DNA of 64,000 nucleotides from the NCBI GenBank assembly GCA_031415695.1, contig JANOSH010000047.1, positions 1-64,000 on the forward strand, written 5' to 3'. Positions within the stretch are counted from its first letter, which is position 1, and the number at the start of each line of letters is the position of its first letter. Made by a program: the position numbers and the translations under genes. This document shows positions 15,434 to 23,937 of the stretch, piece by piece. The notes under the pieces are model-generated. The model saw nothing but the letters and a program-made list of their open reading frames with translations, did no database searches and was not told the DNA's origin. The stretch is from JANOSH01 sp031415695. GTDB taxonomy: Bacteria; Actinomycetota; Acidimicrobiia; Acidimicrobiales; Ilumatobacteraceae.

Positions 15434-18310
15434 GTGGCAGCAAAGGTCAGAGTCCACGAGCTCGCAAAAGAGCTCGGCCTCACAAACAAAGAGGCGGTCG
15501 ATCTCTGTATCTCTTTGGGCATCGGCATAAAGACCCATTCGTCGAGCATTGAAGAGGCACAAGGCGATCGCCTTCGTCGCAAGGCTCACAAAGATGGCTT
15601 GGTTCGTGATCACCAGCCCGAAGAGCCCGTCAAGCCCAAGAAGGGAGCGATCGTACAGGCGGTCGCAGCGATCGATCCACCAGCGGCTGTACAAAGCACG
15701 GCGACAGCCGAGGCTACGCCTGCACCAATCGAGGCTGTCGCGCCTGCAGCGGTTGTCACCCAACCGGCCGCCGCCCGACCGCCAGTCGCTACTGCGCCGG
15801 TTGCGCCGCCACCCCCCGTAGTCGTTGCCCCGGTTCCACCTGTTCCTGTTCCACCTGTTCCGGTTCCAGCAGTGCCGGTCCGTCCGGTCGAGCCTCTCAA
15901 GGCAACCGTTATCTCATCGACCAGGCCCGACGACACTCGTCCTGTCATTCCTCGTCCGGCAGGCATGCCGCCCGCGGGTATGCGACCGGTGAGCAGCGCT
16001 GCATCTACAAGCCCGGCACCGCCCGTCGGTACGCCGGCACCTGCGTCTGTCGAGCGGCCGGTTATGCCCGATCGTCCTGCGGTGCCGCGTCCTCCTGGGC
16101 GTCCGCCTTTGTCGGCAACCGGACGCCCGGTTCCTCCGCCTCCCCTCCGGCCCACATCCGTAACGGGTCGGCCAATTCCGCCACCCCCAGGTCGTCGTCC
16201 CGACGCAGCCGGCGCAGGTGTCGTCAATCGTCCCGGGGGTCGCGCTGGTGGACCCGCTCGTCCAGGTGGCTTTGCCGGTCGTCCAGCAGGTGCTGGAGGG
16301 CCAGCTCGTCCTGGTGGCTTTGCCCCACGTCCCGGCGGTCCACCTGGTGCGCCAGGTGGACCTGGCGGTGGCCCGGGTGGAGCCCCTGGAGGCGGCGGTC
16401 AACGTCCCGGCGGCGGTCGTCCCAACAGCCAGCGTCGACCAGCCAAGCGCAAGTCGGCTCGCCGGCGTCGGCGTGGCGATGAGCTGTCGCCAACGCAAAT
16501 GTCATACTCGGCAACGGATAAACCGGTTCCTACCGGTGTCATCGTTGTCGAGCGTGGCTCGTCGGCTCAGGATTTCTCTCCGAAGCTAAACCGCATGGTG
16601 TCCGACGTTGTGCGGTTCTTGCTGCAGAACGGCGAAATGGTCACTGCTACTCAAGCATTGTCCGACGAGCAGATGGAGCTCTACGCCTTAGAGCTCGGTG
16701 CCGAGCTGCTCCTCGTCGAGCCGGGTCAGCAAGAAGAACTTGAGCTTCAGGCCATGTTCAACGACGACGACGACGACGATCCTGAGCTGCAGCAACCGCG
16801 CTCACCGGTAGTCACCGTTATGGGTCACGTCGACCACGGCAAAACCACGTTGCTCGATCGCATTCGCCAAACGAATGTGGTTGCGGGCGAAGCCGGGGGC
16901 ATCACGCAGCACATTGGCGCTTATCAGGCTCGTAGCAACGGCCATCTCGTTACCTTTATCGATACCCCTGGCCACGCAGCGTTTAGCAAAATGCGCGCTC
17001 GCGGCGCCCAGGTCACCGATATTGTTGTTCTGGTGGTTGCTGCCGACGACGGCGTAATGCCCCAGACCATCGAGGCGATCAACCATGCCAAGGCGGCCGA
17101 AGTACCTATTATCGTTGCGGTCAACAAGATCGACAAAGAGAACGCCGATCCCCAGCGCGTGTTGGCCCAGCTTGCCGAGTATGAGCTGGTACCCGAGTCC
17201 TGGGGTGGCGACACAATTGTCGTCGAAATGTCGGCGTCGCAGAATCTCGGTGTCGACGATCTGCTGGAGCAACTCGTCGTCGTGGCCGAGGTTGAAGATC
17301 TGACGGCTAACCCGGATGGCCGAGCTAAGGGCATTGTGCTCGAGGCGAAGCTCGACGTAGGTCGTGGTCCAGTCGCCACTGTGCTTGTCGATAAGGGAAC
17401 GCTCAAGGTTGGCGACCCGATTGTTGCTGGCCATGCTTGGGGACGTGTGCGTGCACTCATCAACGACAAGGGCGAGCAGGTCAAGTCAGCCGGGCCGTCC
17501 ACTCCTGTTCAAGTGTTGGGTCTACAAGCCGTTCCTTTCGCTGGCGACGAGTTCCGGGTAGCGCCCGACGAGCGCACGGCTCGCACCGTGGCCGATGCCC
17601 GTGAACAGCGGCTTCGGCTGCGCACACAGCGTGGCGACGCCCGCGTCGGTCGTGGCGTGAAGCTCGAAGACGTCTTTGCCCAGATCCAGCGCGGCGAGGT
17701 TGCCACGTTGAATCTCATCATCAAGGCCGACGTCCAAGGTTCCTTGGAGGCATTGACCGAGAGCCTTCGCCGACTCGAACGGGACGACGTAAAGCTGTCC
17801 TTCGTTCATCGTGCCGTAGGTGGAGTCTCCGAGAACGACATCACGCTGGCCGCGGCCACTAACTCCACCATCATTGGTTTCAATGTTCGCCCGGACCGTA
17901 AGGCCCGAGCATTGGCCGAGACTGAAGGGGTCGAGATTCGGGCGTACGAAGTCATCTATAACGTCTTGGACGATATGGAAAAGGCCATGGTTGGTTTGTT
18001 GGCACCCGAGTTCATCGAGGTTGTCACCGGCGACGCCGAGGTGCGAGAGGTCTTCCGAGTGCCGAAGATCGGTGCTATCGCCGGTTGCCAAGTCCGCAAC
18101 GGTGTCATTACCCGCGGTTCCAAGGTTCGCTTCCTGCGTGAAGGCACCATCATCTGGAAGGGCGCAATCAACTCGCTCAAGCGCTTCAAGGAAGACGCTC
18201 GTGAGGTCCGCGAGGGCTTCGAGTGCGGTATCGGTCTGTCAGACTTCCAGGATCTCAAGCCTGGTGACATCATCGAAACCTTCGAGGAACGCGAGATCCC
18301 TCGCACCTGA
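15434..18310 (+). CDS. infB: Translation initiation factor IF-2
   Basis: IF-2 is the GTPase that brings initiator tRNA to the 30S subunit. The 958-residue protein begins with an IF2N module (KVRVHELAKELGLTNKEAVD). A Pro/Ala/Arg/Gly-rich disordered region of about 300 residues follows, with PVPPVP and RPGGFAGRP-type repeats. The second IF2N and G domain come next, with G1 GHVDHGKT near 462, G3 DTPGHAAF and G4 NKID. The C-terminal domains II-IV are complete, ending in DIIETFEEREIPRT. GTG 15434 is the start; gaaagg lies 12 nt upstream. Length and long Pro/Gly tract are typical of actinobacterial IF-2. Confidence 0.98.
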   Translation: MAAKVRVHELAKELGLTNKEAVDLCISLGIGIKTHSSSIEEAQGDRLRRKAHKDGLVRDHQPEEPVKPKKGAIVQAVAAIDPPAAVQSTATAEATPAPIEAVAPAAVVTQPAAARPPVATAPVAPPPPVVVAPVPPVPVPPVPVPAVPVRPVEPLKATVISSTRPDDTRPVIPRPAGMPPAGMRPVSSAASTSPAPPVGTPAPASVERPVMPDRPAVPRPPGRPPLSATGRPVPPPPLRPTSVTGRPIPPPPGRRPDAAGAGVVNRPGGRAGGPARPGGFAGRPAGAGGPARPGGFAPRPGGPPGAPGGPGGGPGGAPGGGGQRPGGGRPNSQRRPAKRKSARRRRRGDELSPTQMSYSATDKPVPTGVIVVERGSSAQDFSPKLNRMVSDVVRFLLQNGEMVTATQALSDEQMELYALELGAELLLVEPGQQEELELQAMFNDDDDDDPELQQPRSPVVTVMGHVDHGKTTLLDRIRQTNVVAGEAGGITQHIGAYQARSNGHLVTFIDTPGHAAFSKMRARGAQVTDIVVLVVAADDGVMPQTIEAINHAKAAEVPIIVAVNKIDKENADPQRVLAQLAEYELVPESWGGDTIVVEMSASQNLGVDDLLEQLVVVAEVEDLTANPDGRAKGIVLEAKLDVGRGPVATVLVDKGTLKVGDPIVAGHAWGRVRALINDKGEQVKSAGPSTPVQVLGLQAVPFAGDEFRVAPDERTARTVADAREQRLRLRTQRGDARVGRGVKLEDVFAQIQRGEVATLNLIIKADVQGSLEALTESLRRLERDDVKLSFVHRAVGGVSENDITLAAATNSTIIGFNVRPDRKARALAETEGVEIRAYEVIYNVLDDMEKAMVGLLAPEFIEVVTGDAEVREVFRVPKIGAIAGCQVRNGVITRGSKVRFLREGTIIWKGAINSLKRFKEDAREVREGFECGIGLSDFQDLKPGDIIETFEEREIPRT

Positions 18311-18326
18311 CCAGTGCCCGTGCCGG

Positions 18327-18332
18327 TACCCT
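18327..18332 (+). promoter_or_regulatory. Putative -10 box (TACCCT) for leaderless ylxP
   Basis: TACCCT ends 5 nt before the ylxP ATG at 18338, and no Shine-Dalgarno sequence is present. Spacing is at the short edge of the pattern seen elsewhere, so support is weaker. Confidence 0.33.
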
Positions 18333-18337
18333 CCAGT

Positions 18338-18631
18338 ATGTTTGTTTTGGCGCTTCGGGTCGAGCTACTCGTCCTTAATTCCCAGTCGCTCAAGGCCAAG
18401 CGTCACGTGGTGAAGTCACTCGTCGAGACTGCCCGCAGCCGGTTCCATGTCGCATCGTCAGAGGTCGATTTTCTCGACCTCTGGCAACGGGCTGGCTTGG
18501 GGTTCGCCGCGGTAGGGTCGAGTGCAAACCACGTTGAATCAATCATTGACGAGGTCGAACGGTTTGTTTGGTCTCATCCGGAAGTGAATATCCTGATGTG
18601 CGAAAGGAGTTGGCTCGATGCGTCCACGTAG
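18338..18631 (+). CDS. YlxP-like protein (DUF503)
   Basis: This 97-residue DUF503 protein is a small conserved companion of rbfA in Gram-positive infB operons. The diagnostic block is SLKAKRHVVKSLVETAR near residue 20, followed by FHVASSEVDFLDLWQRAGLG. The fold is ferredoxin-like and the function is not established; a link to ribosome maturation is inferred from its neighbours. ATG 18338 gives the family N-terminus (MFVLALRVELLV). The gene overlaps rbfA by 14 nt. Confidence 0.88.
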   Translation: MFVLALRVELLVLNSQSLKAKRHVVKSLVETARSRFHVASSEVDFLDLWQRAGLGFAAVGSSANHVESIIDEVERFVWSHPEVNILMCERSWLDAST

Positions 18632-19004
18632 AGTTCGGCGACCAGCGTCACCCACCAGAGTTCCTCGTACTACTCGTCTTAACGAGTTGTTACGCGAGGT
18701 CATTGCCGACGAACTCGAACGAATTGGCGACGAGCGTTTGGAGCTTGTCACCATCACCAACGTCGATGTCGACAACGATTTGAACCGTGCCATTGTTTCG
18801 TACGATGCGCTCGGGGGAGAGGCAACTGATGCTCCTACGCTCGAAGCGTTTGCCGAGATCAGGGTGAAGCTGCAGGCCGCGGTGAGCAAGCAGATCGTTG
18901 CTCGTAAGACGCCAATCTTGGTGTTCCGACCCGACGAGGTGATTCGTTCTGCCGCGCGTATCGACGAGATTTTGCGCCGTCAGCCACCCATGCGAGAGGA
19001 CTAA
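18618..19004 (+). CDS. rbfA: Ribosome-binding factor A
   Basis: RbfA binds the 30S subunit near helix 1 of 16S rRNA and aids late 17S-to-16S maturation. The 128-residue product has the KH-like fold with RLNELLREVIADELERIGD near the N-terminus and the VDVDNDLNRAIVSYDAL strand. IVARKTPILVFRPDEVIR lies toward the C-terminus and matches the R-x-x-P-x-L-x-F pattern of the family. ATG 18618 has an aaaggag site 9 nt upstream and lies inside the end of the DUF503 gene, indicating coupling. Confidence 0.95.
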   Translation: MRPRRVRRPASPTRVPRTTRLNELLREVIADELERIGDERLELVTITNVDVDNDLNRAIVSYDALGGEATDAPTLEAFAEIRVKLQAAVSKQIVARKTPILVFRPDEVIRSAARIDEILRRQPPMRED

Positions 19005-19026
19005 CATCGCTAAGCGCCGCCCGCCC

Positions 19027-19881
19027 TTGCTGCACGGGTTGTGCGCGGTCGACAAGCCTGCAGGAATGACCAGCCACGATGTGGTTGCTGCGCTTCGCCG
19101 GTCCCTCGGAGAAAAGCGCATCGGTCATTCAGGAACGCTCGACCCCGATGCGACCGGTGTCTTGCTGTGCGGCGTCGGGTCGGTCACCCGAGCGCTGCGT
19201 TTCCTGACGATCTTGCCCAAGACGTATACCGCCGAGGTGGTGCTAGGTGTCGAGACCTCAACACTCGATTCCTCGGGTGAGGTCACTGCTACATACGACA
19301 TGTCGGCCGTTACGGTCGACCAGGCACGGTTGGCCGTGGTGCAACTCACCGGCGACATTCTGCAGGTACCGCCCATGGTTTCGGCACTCAAGGTCGACGG
19401 CCGGCGGCTGCACGAACTCGCGCGCGAAGGCATCGAGGTAGAACGCCAACCTCGCCCAGTGACGGTGCACTCCTTTACCGTTGACGCTGGTTCCCAAGCC
19501 GGAGTGTTGGCGATCGAGGTCACGTGCTCGTCAGGCACCTATGTCCGCACCCTCGCCGCCGACCTCGGCCATCTACTCGGTGGCGGGGCGCATTTACGAA
19601 ACCTACGTCGAACTGCAATCGGCAGCTTTTCAGACCTCGATCTGTCGCCGCTCGACCAGCCTGTCCTGCTGGCCCCGGCCGTAGCACTGCGTGACTACGA
19701 CCGCATCACGGTCGACGCGGAGACCGCCGTTCTTGTTCGTCACGGCCGATTGCTGCCTGCACCGTCGGGCGATGGTCCCTGGGCCGTTGTTGGCCCCGAC
19801 GACGAACTTCTCGCTGTCTATGAGCCATTCCGTGGCGAAGCCAAGCCAGCCGTGGTGCTGGCCGGCGCCTTCGACAGCTAG
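19027..19881 (+). CDS. truB: tRNA pseudouridine(55) synthase TruB
   Basis: TruB makes pseudouridine-55 in the T-loop of tRNAs. The product has the opening motif LCAVDKPAGMTSHDVV and the catalytic aspartate in HSGTLDPDATGVLL near residue 40. VEVTCSSGTYVRTLAADLG is near 165, and a C-terminal PUA-like segment ends the protein. The start is uncertain. TTG 19027 is the only conventional start in frame that is not too late, but it has no ribosome-binding site. An ATC codon at 19006, five bases after an agagga sequence, would add IAKRRPP, which resembles the basic N-terminus usual in this family. Confidence 0.93.
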   Translation: MLHGLCAVDKPAGMTSHDVVAALRRSLGEKRIGHSGTLDPDATGVLLCGVGSVTRALRFLTILPKTYTAEVVLGVETSTLDSSGEVTATYDMSAVTVDQARLAVVQLTGDILQVPPMVSALKVDGRRLHELAREGIEVERQPRPVTVHSFTVDAGSQAGVLAIEVTCSSGTYVRTLAADLGHLLGGGAHLRNLRRTAIGSFSDLDLSPLDQPVLLAPAVALRDYDRITVDAETAVLVRHGRLLPAPSGDGPWAVVGPDDELLAVYEPFRGEAKPAVVLAGAFDS

Positions 19882-19927
19882 GGCTGGGGCGCAGAACGCA
19901 AGCGCCCTGGTTATGCCAACTTTCGGG

Positions 19928-20008
19928 CCCTTCGGACCAACGATGCACGTTGGTGCATCGGATGCTCATCGTTCGCGATGCAGCGGAATGCATCGTTAGT
20001 CCGAAGGG
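19928..20008. repeat. 81-nt inverted repeat with nested hairpins between truB and the MerR gene
   Basis: The 20-nt arms 19928-19947 and 19989-20008 are complementary except for one position. Nested inside, CGATGCAC and GTGCATCG (19941-19960) form an 8-bp stem with a GTTG loop, and CATCG-TTCG-CGATG forms a tetraloop stem. The element sits between convergent genes, so a bidirectional terminator or cruciform is plausible. The rest of 19882-20088 shows no gene. Confidence 0.75.
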
Positions 20009-20088
20009 ACTCGTGGATGGCCAGGCAACCGCCTGCAGCCCCATCTGACCGCGCCGGGCCAGGTCAAGACCCGGTCCGCGATGCGCGC

Positions 20089-20910
20089 TTAGTCGTGCAG
20101 GGGGAACTGGAGCTCGGTGACCCAGTCGTCGAAGTTTGCCGGGCAGGCGAGGTAGATCTCGCGGCTGTAGCCGTCGGCTCGCTCACCGGCGGCGTCGATC
20201 CAGCGCAGGAGCGTCTCGTAGCTGCCCGAACATGTGGCCATCGAGCCGCGGTGAATCAGGGTTGCGGCCCGGGCGACGACGGGCAGAGTCCGTACCTCAA
20301 CCAGCGAGGCCTCAAGCCCGGCGCCGTCGGCGATCGGTACTGCGGCAACAACGTCGACGCGGCCGTCGGAGCGTTCTTCGTAGAACGCGGCGTTCGGGCC
20401 GTTCGGCGCAACGCCGGCACGGGCGAGTCCGCCGAAAATCTGGCCATACAGTCGGTCGAAGATGGGTGAGAAGTCGTCGTCGAAACTGTCGGTTGGTTCG
20501 CTGGCGGTGGCAACGTACATGGCGTCGAGTGGCTTCACCACGATTGCTGCTTGTTCATCGGTCATGGTCGGGTCTCCTTGCAGAAGTTGAATACGGGCTG
20601 CCACGCGTGCGAGTCGGCGTCGTTCCTCGTCTGCGGCTCGTTCGGCTTCGGCCTGCCGTAGCCGGAGCATGCCGACAAGCTGCTCGTTGCTCACACCGGA
20701 CTCGATCATGCGCGTGATTTCGGCGAGGGTGAAGCCGAGATCTTTCAACGCGACGATGCGATTGAGCGTGGGCAACTGGGCCGCCTCATACGAGCGATAG
20801 CCCGATGATTGGTCGACATGCGCCGGATGCAGCAGACCTACATCGTCGTAGTGACGAAGCGTGCGTACCGACACCTTGGCGAGTTGTGCGAACTGACCTA
20901 TCCCAAACAT
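20089..20910 (-). CDS. MerR family transcriptional regulator with C-terminal effector-binding (GyrI-like) domain
   Basis: This is a 273-residue regulator. Residues 1-70 are a MerR winged helix-turn-helix (IGQFAQLAKVSVRTLRHYDD, then GLLHPAHVDQSSGYRSYEA). A coiled-coil dimerisation helix with Arg/Glu/Ala-rich sequence spans about 80-115. Residues from about 120 form a GyrI/BmrR-type ligand-binding domain, which in relatives such as BmrR and TipA-like regulators senses hydrophobic drugs or small cations. No cysteine cluster typical of metal sensors is seen. ATG 20910 was chosen because MFGIGQFA is the family N-terminus. It lies 44 nt downstream of the luciferase-like gene, so that enzyme may be its target. 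Confidence 0.92.
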   Translation of the reverse strand: MFGIGQFAQLAKVSVRTLRHYDDVGLLHPAHVDQSSGYRSYEAAQLPTLNRIVALKDLGFTLAEITRMIESGVSNEQLVGMLRLRQAEAERAADEERRRLARVAARIQLLQGDPTMTDEQAAIVVKPLDAMYVATASEPTDSFDDDFSPIFDRLYGQIFGGLARAGVAPNGPNAAFYEERSDGRVDVVAAVPIADGAGLEASLVEVRTLPVVARAATLIHRGSMATCSGSYETLLRWIDAAGERADGYSREIYLACPANFDDWVTELQFPLHD

Positions 20911-20954
20911 GGCCCGCTCATTGTTGGCACCTTCCGTAGCGGAAGAGTCAAGCC

Positions 20955-21779
20955 CTACGAGGCGATCGCTTCGGCGACGTCGTTCACGACCGAGGGCGGC
21001 GAAGACTTCGGAAGCGACACTATGGACAGCTCGGCGCCCGCCGCTTCGAACGCCGCAATCTCGGAGCGAAACGCAGCGTTGTCGCCGGTATAGCGCGCCA
21101 GCCACGAAGGGCTTATCTCGGCCGGGTTGCGCCCGATCCTTTCGCACTCGGCTCGCACTATGGCAAGGCACGACTGAAACTCGACCGGATCGGCTCCGGA
21201 GTAGTTCCAGTGGTTTGCGTATCGCGCCACGAGCGGCATTGTTCGCTTCGGGCCTCTGCCGCCGATGCAAAGCGGCAGCCGTGCTTGTACCGGTTTCGGA
21301 TTACTCATTGCGTCGACCAGTTGGAAGTACTCGCCATGGAATGTTGTTCGGTCGTTCGTGAGCAGGCTATCGATCACGGCAAGACCCTCCTCGAAGCGAT
21401 CGAATCGCTCGCGCATTGTGCCGAGCTCGATGCCGTATGCGTCGCACTCTTCCTGGTTCCAGCCAGCGCCGATTCCCAACTCGAGCCGGCCGCCAGAGGT
21501 GATGTCGAGCGTGGTCGCCATATTGGCCAGGAGTCCAGGATGGCGATAGACCATGCCGCTGACCAGTACACCGCCACGTACCCGGGACGTTTCCTGCAGG
21601 AGCGCAGTGAGCGTGATCCAGCCGTCTAGGCAGTCCTCGGTGGAGTCGCCAAAGAGGGGGTAAAAGTGGTCGAAGGTCCAGCCCGATTCAAACACGGCAA
21701 GGTCGTCAGCACGCTTCCAAACCTCGATCAGCCAGGGCCAAGTGGTGCGTTGCGGGGACGTTGAGAAGGCGTAGCGCAT
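20955..21779 (-). CDS. LLM-class (luciferase-like) flavin/F420-dependent oxidoreductase
   Basis: This 274-residue TIM-barrel enzyme of the bacterial luciferase-like superfamily carries TSGGRLELGIGAGWNQEECD, the hallmark of the F420-dependent branch, near residue 100. RYANHWNYSG near 190 also fits that group. The cofactor (F420 or FMN) and substrate are not readable from sequence. ATG 21779 gives the usual MRYAFSTSP N-terminus. It is transcribed divergently from ribF with 46 nt between start codons and lies just upstream of the MerR regulator on the same strand, suggesting a MerR-regulated enzyme. Confidence 0.9.
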   Translation of the reverse strand: MRYAFSTSPQRTTWPWLIEVWKRADDLAVFESGWTFDHFYPLFGDSTEDCLDGWITLTALLQETSRVRGGVLVSGMVYRHPGLLANMATTLDITSGGRLELGIGAGWNQEECDAYGIELGTMRERFDRFEEGLAVIDSLLTNDRTTFHGEYFQLVDAMSNPKPVQARLPLCIGGRGPKRTMPLVARYANHWNYSGADPVEFQSCLAIVRAECERIGRNPAEISPSWLARYTGDNAAFRSEIAAFEAAGAELSIVSLPKSSPPSVVNDVAEAIAS

Positions 21780-21812
21780 GCAGTCGAGCATGCCACACGG
21801 AACCCGTACCGC

Positions 21813-21818
21813 TATCGT
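21813..21818 (+). promoter_or_regulatory. Putative -10 box (TATCGT) for leaderless ribF
   Basis: TATCGT ends 7 nt before GTG 21826, which is the start that best fits the RibF N-terminus. No Shine-Dalgarno sequence is present. No FMN riboswitch is seen upstream. Confidence 0.48.
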
Positions 21819-21825
21819 CTCAGGT

Positions 21826-22764
21826 GTGCAAGTGATTACTGATACCTCGTCGAGGCCGTTTCCCCAAGGTTCCGTCGTGACAATCGGGGTCTACGACGGT
21901 GTGCATGTTGGTCATCAAGCAGTCATTGCAGAAGTGCGGCGCCGGGCCAATGCCGGTGGTTACGGCTCGGCTGTTGTTACCTTCGACCGGCACCCGGCGT
22001 CGGTGGTCCGCCCCGAGTCCGCACCAAAGCTTCTGACCGATCTGCCCCAACGTTTGGAGCTGCTGTCTCGCACCGGTATCGATGCCACAGTGCTTCTCTC
22101 CTTCAATGAGGTAGCTGCCACCGAACCCCCCGAGGCCTTCGCACGCCGGGTGCTGATGGAGTGCGCCAATGTCCGGGCCGTGGTTGTCGGCGAGGATTTT
22201 CATTTCGGCCGGCAGCGCAGTGGCAATGTTGCGCTCCTTCGGCGACTAGGCGTCGAGCATGGCTTCGATGTCGTGGGCATCTCATTGCTGCCGCGCATCG
22301 ATGGCACAGCCGAACCGGTGAGCTCTACGGCAATTCGCCGCTCGTTGGCTGGCGGCGACGTTGCCTCGGCGTCGCTCATGTTGGGCCGGCCGTTCGAAGC
22401 TCGTGGACCGGTCATCGACGGTGACCATCGGGGCCGGTTGCTTGGTTTTCCCACGGCAAACGTCCAGATCGAGGCAGGCATATGCCTGCCCGCCGACGGC
22501 GTGTACGCCGGGTGGTACGAGCGTCCCAATGGCGATGTGCACCCGTGCGCTATCAATCTCGGGCGGCGCCCGACGTTCTACGAGCATGCCGACCACTCAC
22601 TTCTCGAGGCCCATCTTCTCGATTTCGACGGTGACCTCTATGGTGAGCAAGCCGAGGTTCGTTTCGTGGCCTTCCTGCGTAGCGAGCGCAAGTTCGACGG
22701 CCTCGACGCCATCAAGCACCAGCTGCTGATAGACGTCGAGGCTGCCCGTAAAGCGTTAGATTGA
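21826..22764 (+). CDS. ribF: Bifunctional riboflavin kinase/FAD synthetase
   Basis: RibF phosphorylates riboflavin to FMN and adenylylates FMN to FAD. The 312 residues contain the nucleotidyltransferase N-terminal domain with TIGVYDGVHVGHQAV near residue 18 (the GxxDGxHxGH motif) and FVVGEDF-like AVVVGEDFHFGRQRSG near 118. The C-terminal flavokinase domain has GRLLGFPTANVQ near 205 and PTFYEHADHSLLEAHLLDF near 250. GTG 21826 fits both the family start and the upstream box; ATG 21778 would overlap the divergent start. The stop abuts the convergent ABC-binding-protein stop with no intervening base. Confidence 0.96.
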   Translation: MQVITDTSSRPFPQGSVVTIGVYDGVHVGHQAVIAEVRRRANAGGYGSAVVTFDRHPASVVRPESAPKLLTDLPQRLELLSRTGIDATVLLSFNEVAATEPPEAFARRVLMECANVRAVVVGEDFHFGRQRSGNVALLRRLGVEHGFDVVGISLLPRIDGTAEPVSSTAIRRSLAGGDVASASLMLGRPFEARGPVIDGDHRGRLLGFPTANVQIEAGICLPADGVYAGWYERPNGDVHPCAINLGRRPTFYEHADHSLLEAHLLDFDGDLYGEQAEVRFVAFLRSERKFDGLDAIKHQLLIDVEAARKALD

Positions 22765-23937
22765 TCAGGCGGGCCAGATCACCTTTCCGTCGCTGCCGTA
22801 AACACCTTTCACGGTGCCTTCGTCGTAGGTTCCCTCGACCTTGGGCTTGGTCTTGAGCACACCGGCGGCGACATAGGCATCTACCAATGTGTTGAGTTCG
22901 CTCGGATCGATAATGCCAACCGGCTTACCTTTCGATGACTCGGTGACAATCTTGGCTTCGACCGCCCAGCGATACTTTTCGCCCGGCTCCGAAAGAAAGT
23001 TCTTGTTACCGCCCGCAACAATCCTCTTGAAGCACAGGGCGGTGGCCTCATCGGGGTTGGCGATGGCGTCGGCCATTCCCTTCATAGCTGCGCGCACGAA
23101 GTCTTGGGCGGCACCCGAGTGTTCGGTGAGGAACTTCTTGTTGGTGTAGATGAGTCCGAAGCTGCCCGGGATACCCTCCTTGGCCGGGTCGAACATCACA
23201 TACTTCAGGCCAGCTTGGTCGAGTTGATTGGGTTCGTTTGACTTGAAGACGGGAAGTGCGTCAATCGGAAGCGCCCAGTGCGCTTTGGGATCGAAACCTG
23301 GAACAAGCACTTCCTTGTAATCGACGCCCTGCTTGAGGCCGTACTTGTTGAGGAGCGCAACCTCGGAGGGTGGAAGTGCACCCTTTACCCCGATGGTCTT
23401 GCCCTTGAGGTCGGCCGGTGTCTTAATAACGCCATCGGCGCGAACCAACAGTGCATCGATGCCCTGCTTGCCTGCGTGGGTTACGGCAACAAGTTCGGCA
23501 CCATCCTTGTTGAAATTCAACATCTCGGTGTAGGAGCCGCTGGAGGAGAACTGTGCGGTGTTGGCAGCAACGAGCGGATAGTTGGCCGTAGAGAAGCTCG
23601 CCTTGATGTCGACGTCGAGGCACATTTTGGTGAAGTACCCCTTTTCGGCCGCTACCACGACTTCGACGATTGATGCCGTAGCGGCAAAGTCGAAGCCCGA
23701 CAGGTAGGTGATCTTTCCGGCCTTCTTGTTGGCCTCGCATCGTTCCGCGGTGATGCCTGATGCGCTTACCGGCTCGGCCTTTGCCACCGTTGTGACCGGG
23801 GCCACCACCGCTGTGGTGGCAACAGTTGTAGCCGCGACGGTGGTTGCTGGCGGTAGCGCATCATTGTCGGAGCCGCAGGCCGAGACGGCTAGGAGCCCCG
23901 ATGAGATAAGTGCGGCCACTAGGCGGTTTCTTGTCAT
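22765..23937 (-). CDS. ABC transporter substrate-binding lipoprotein (NMT1/TauA-like)
   Basis: This is a 390-residue extracytoplasmic solute-binding protein. It opens with a lipoprotein signal (ALISSGLLAVSACGSD, lipobox Cys near residue 22) and a Thr/Val/Ala-rich linker. The NMT1/THI5-like periplasmic fold follows: AAEKGYFTKMCLDVDI near 110, ADLKGKTIGVKGALPPSE near 195, and a C-terminal GTYDEGTVKGVYG segment. Such proteins bind sulfonates, nitrate-like anions, pyrimidines or riboflavin. The ligand cannot be told; adjacency to ribF makes a flavin precursor possible but unproven. The start overlaps the TetR gene stop by 4 nt, and the permease lies just upstream. Confidence 0.9.
   Translation of the reverse strand: MTRNRLVAALISSGLLAVSACGSDNDALPPATTVAATTVATTAVVAPVTTVAKAEPVSASGITAERCEANKKAGKITYLSGFDFAATASIVEVVVAAEKGYFTKMCLDVDIKASFSTANYPLVAANTAQFSSSGSYTEMLNFNKDGAELVAVTHAGKQGIDALLVRADGVIKTPADLKGKTIGVKGALPPSEVALLNKYGLKQGVDYKEVLVPGFDPKAHWALPIDALPVFKSNEPNQLDQAGLKYVMFDPAKEGIPGSFGLIYTNKKFLTEHSGAAQDFVRAAMKGMADAIANPDEATALCFKRIVAGGNKNFLSEPGEKYRWAVEAKIVTESSKGKPVGIIDPSELNTLVDAYVAAGVLKTKPKVEGTYDEGTVKGVYGSDGKVIWPA

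Noticed and set aside
15610..16227. 205-codon Gly/Thr-rich minus frame
   Set aside because: It is the complement of the Pro/Ala/Val repeats of the IF-2 N-terminal region.
19928..20008. Insertion-sequence end or attachment site
   Set aside because: No transposase or integrase is nearby and no flanking duplication is visible; kept only as an inverted repeat.
21780..21825. FMN riboswitch before ribF
   Set aside because: Only 46 nt separate the divergent starts, too short for an RFN element, and no conserved RFN helices are visible. None is seen before the permease either.
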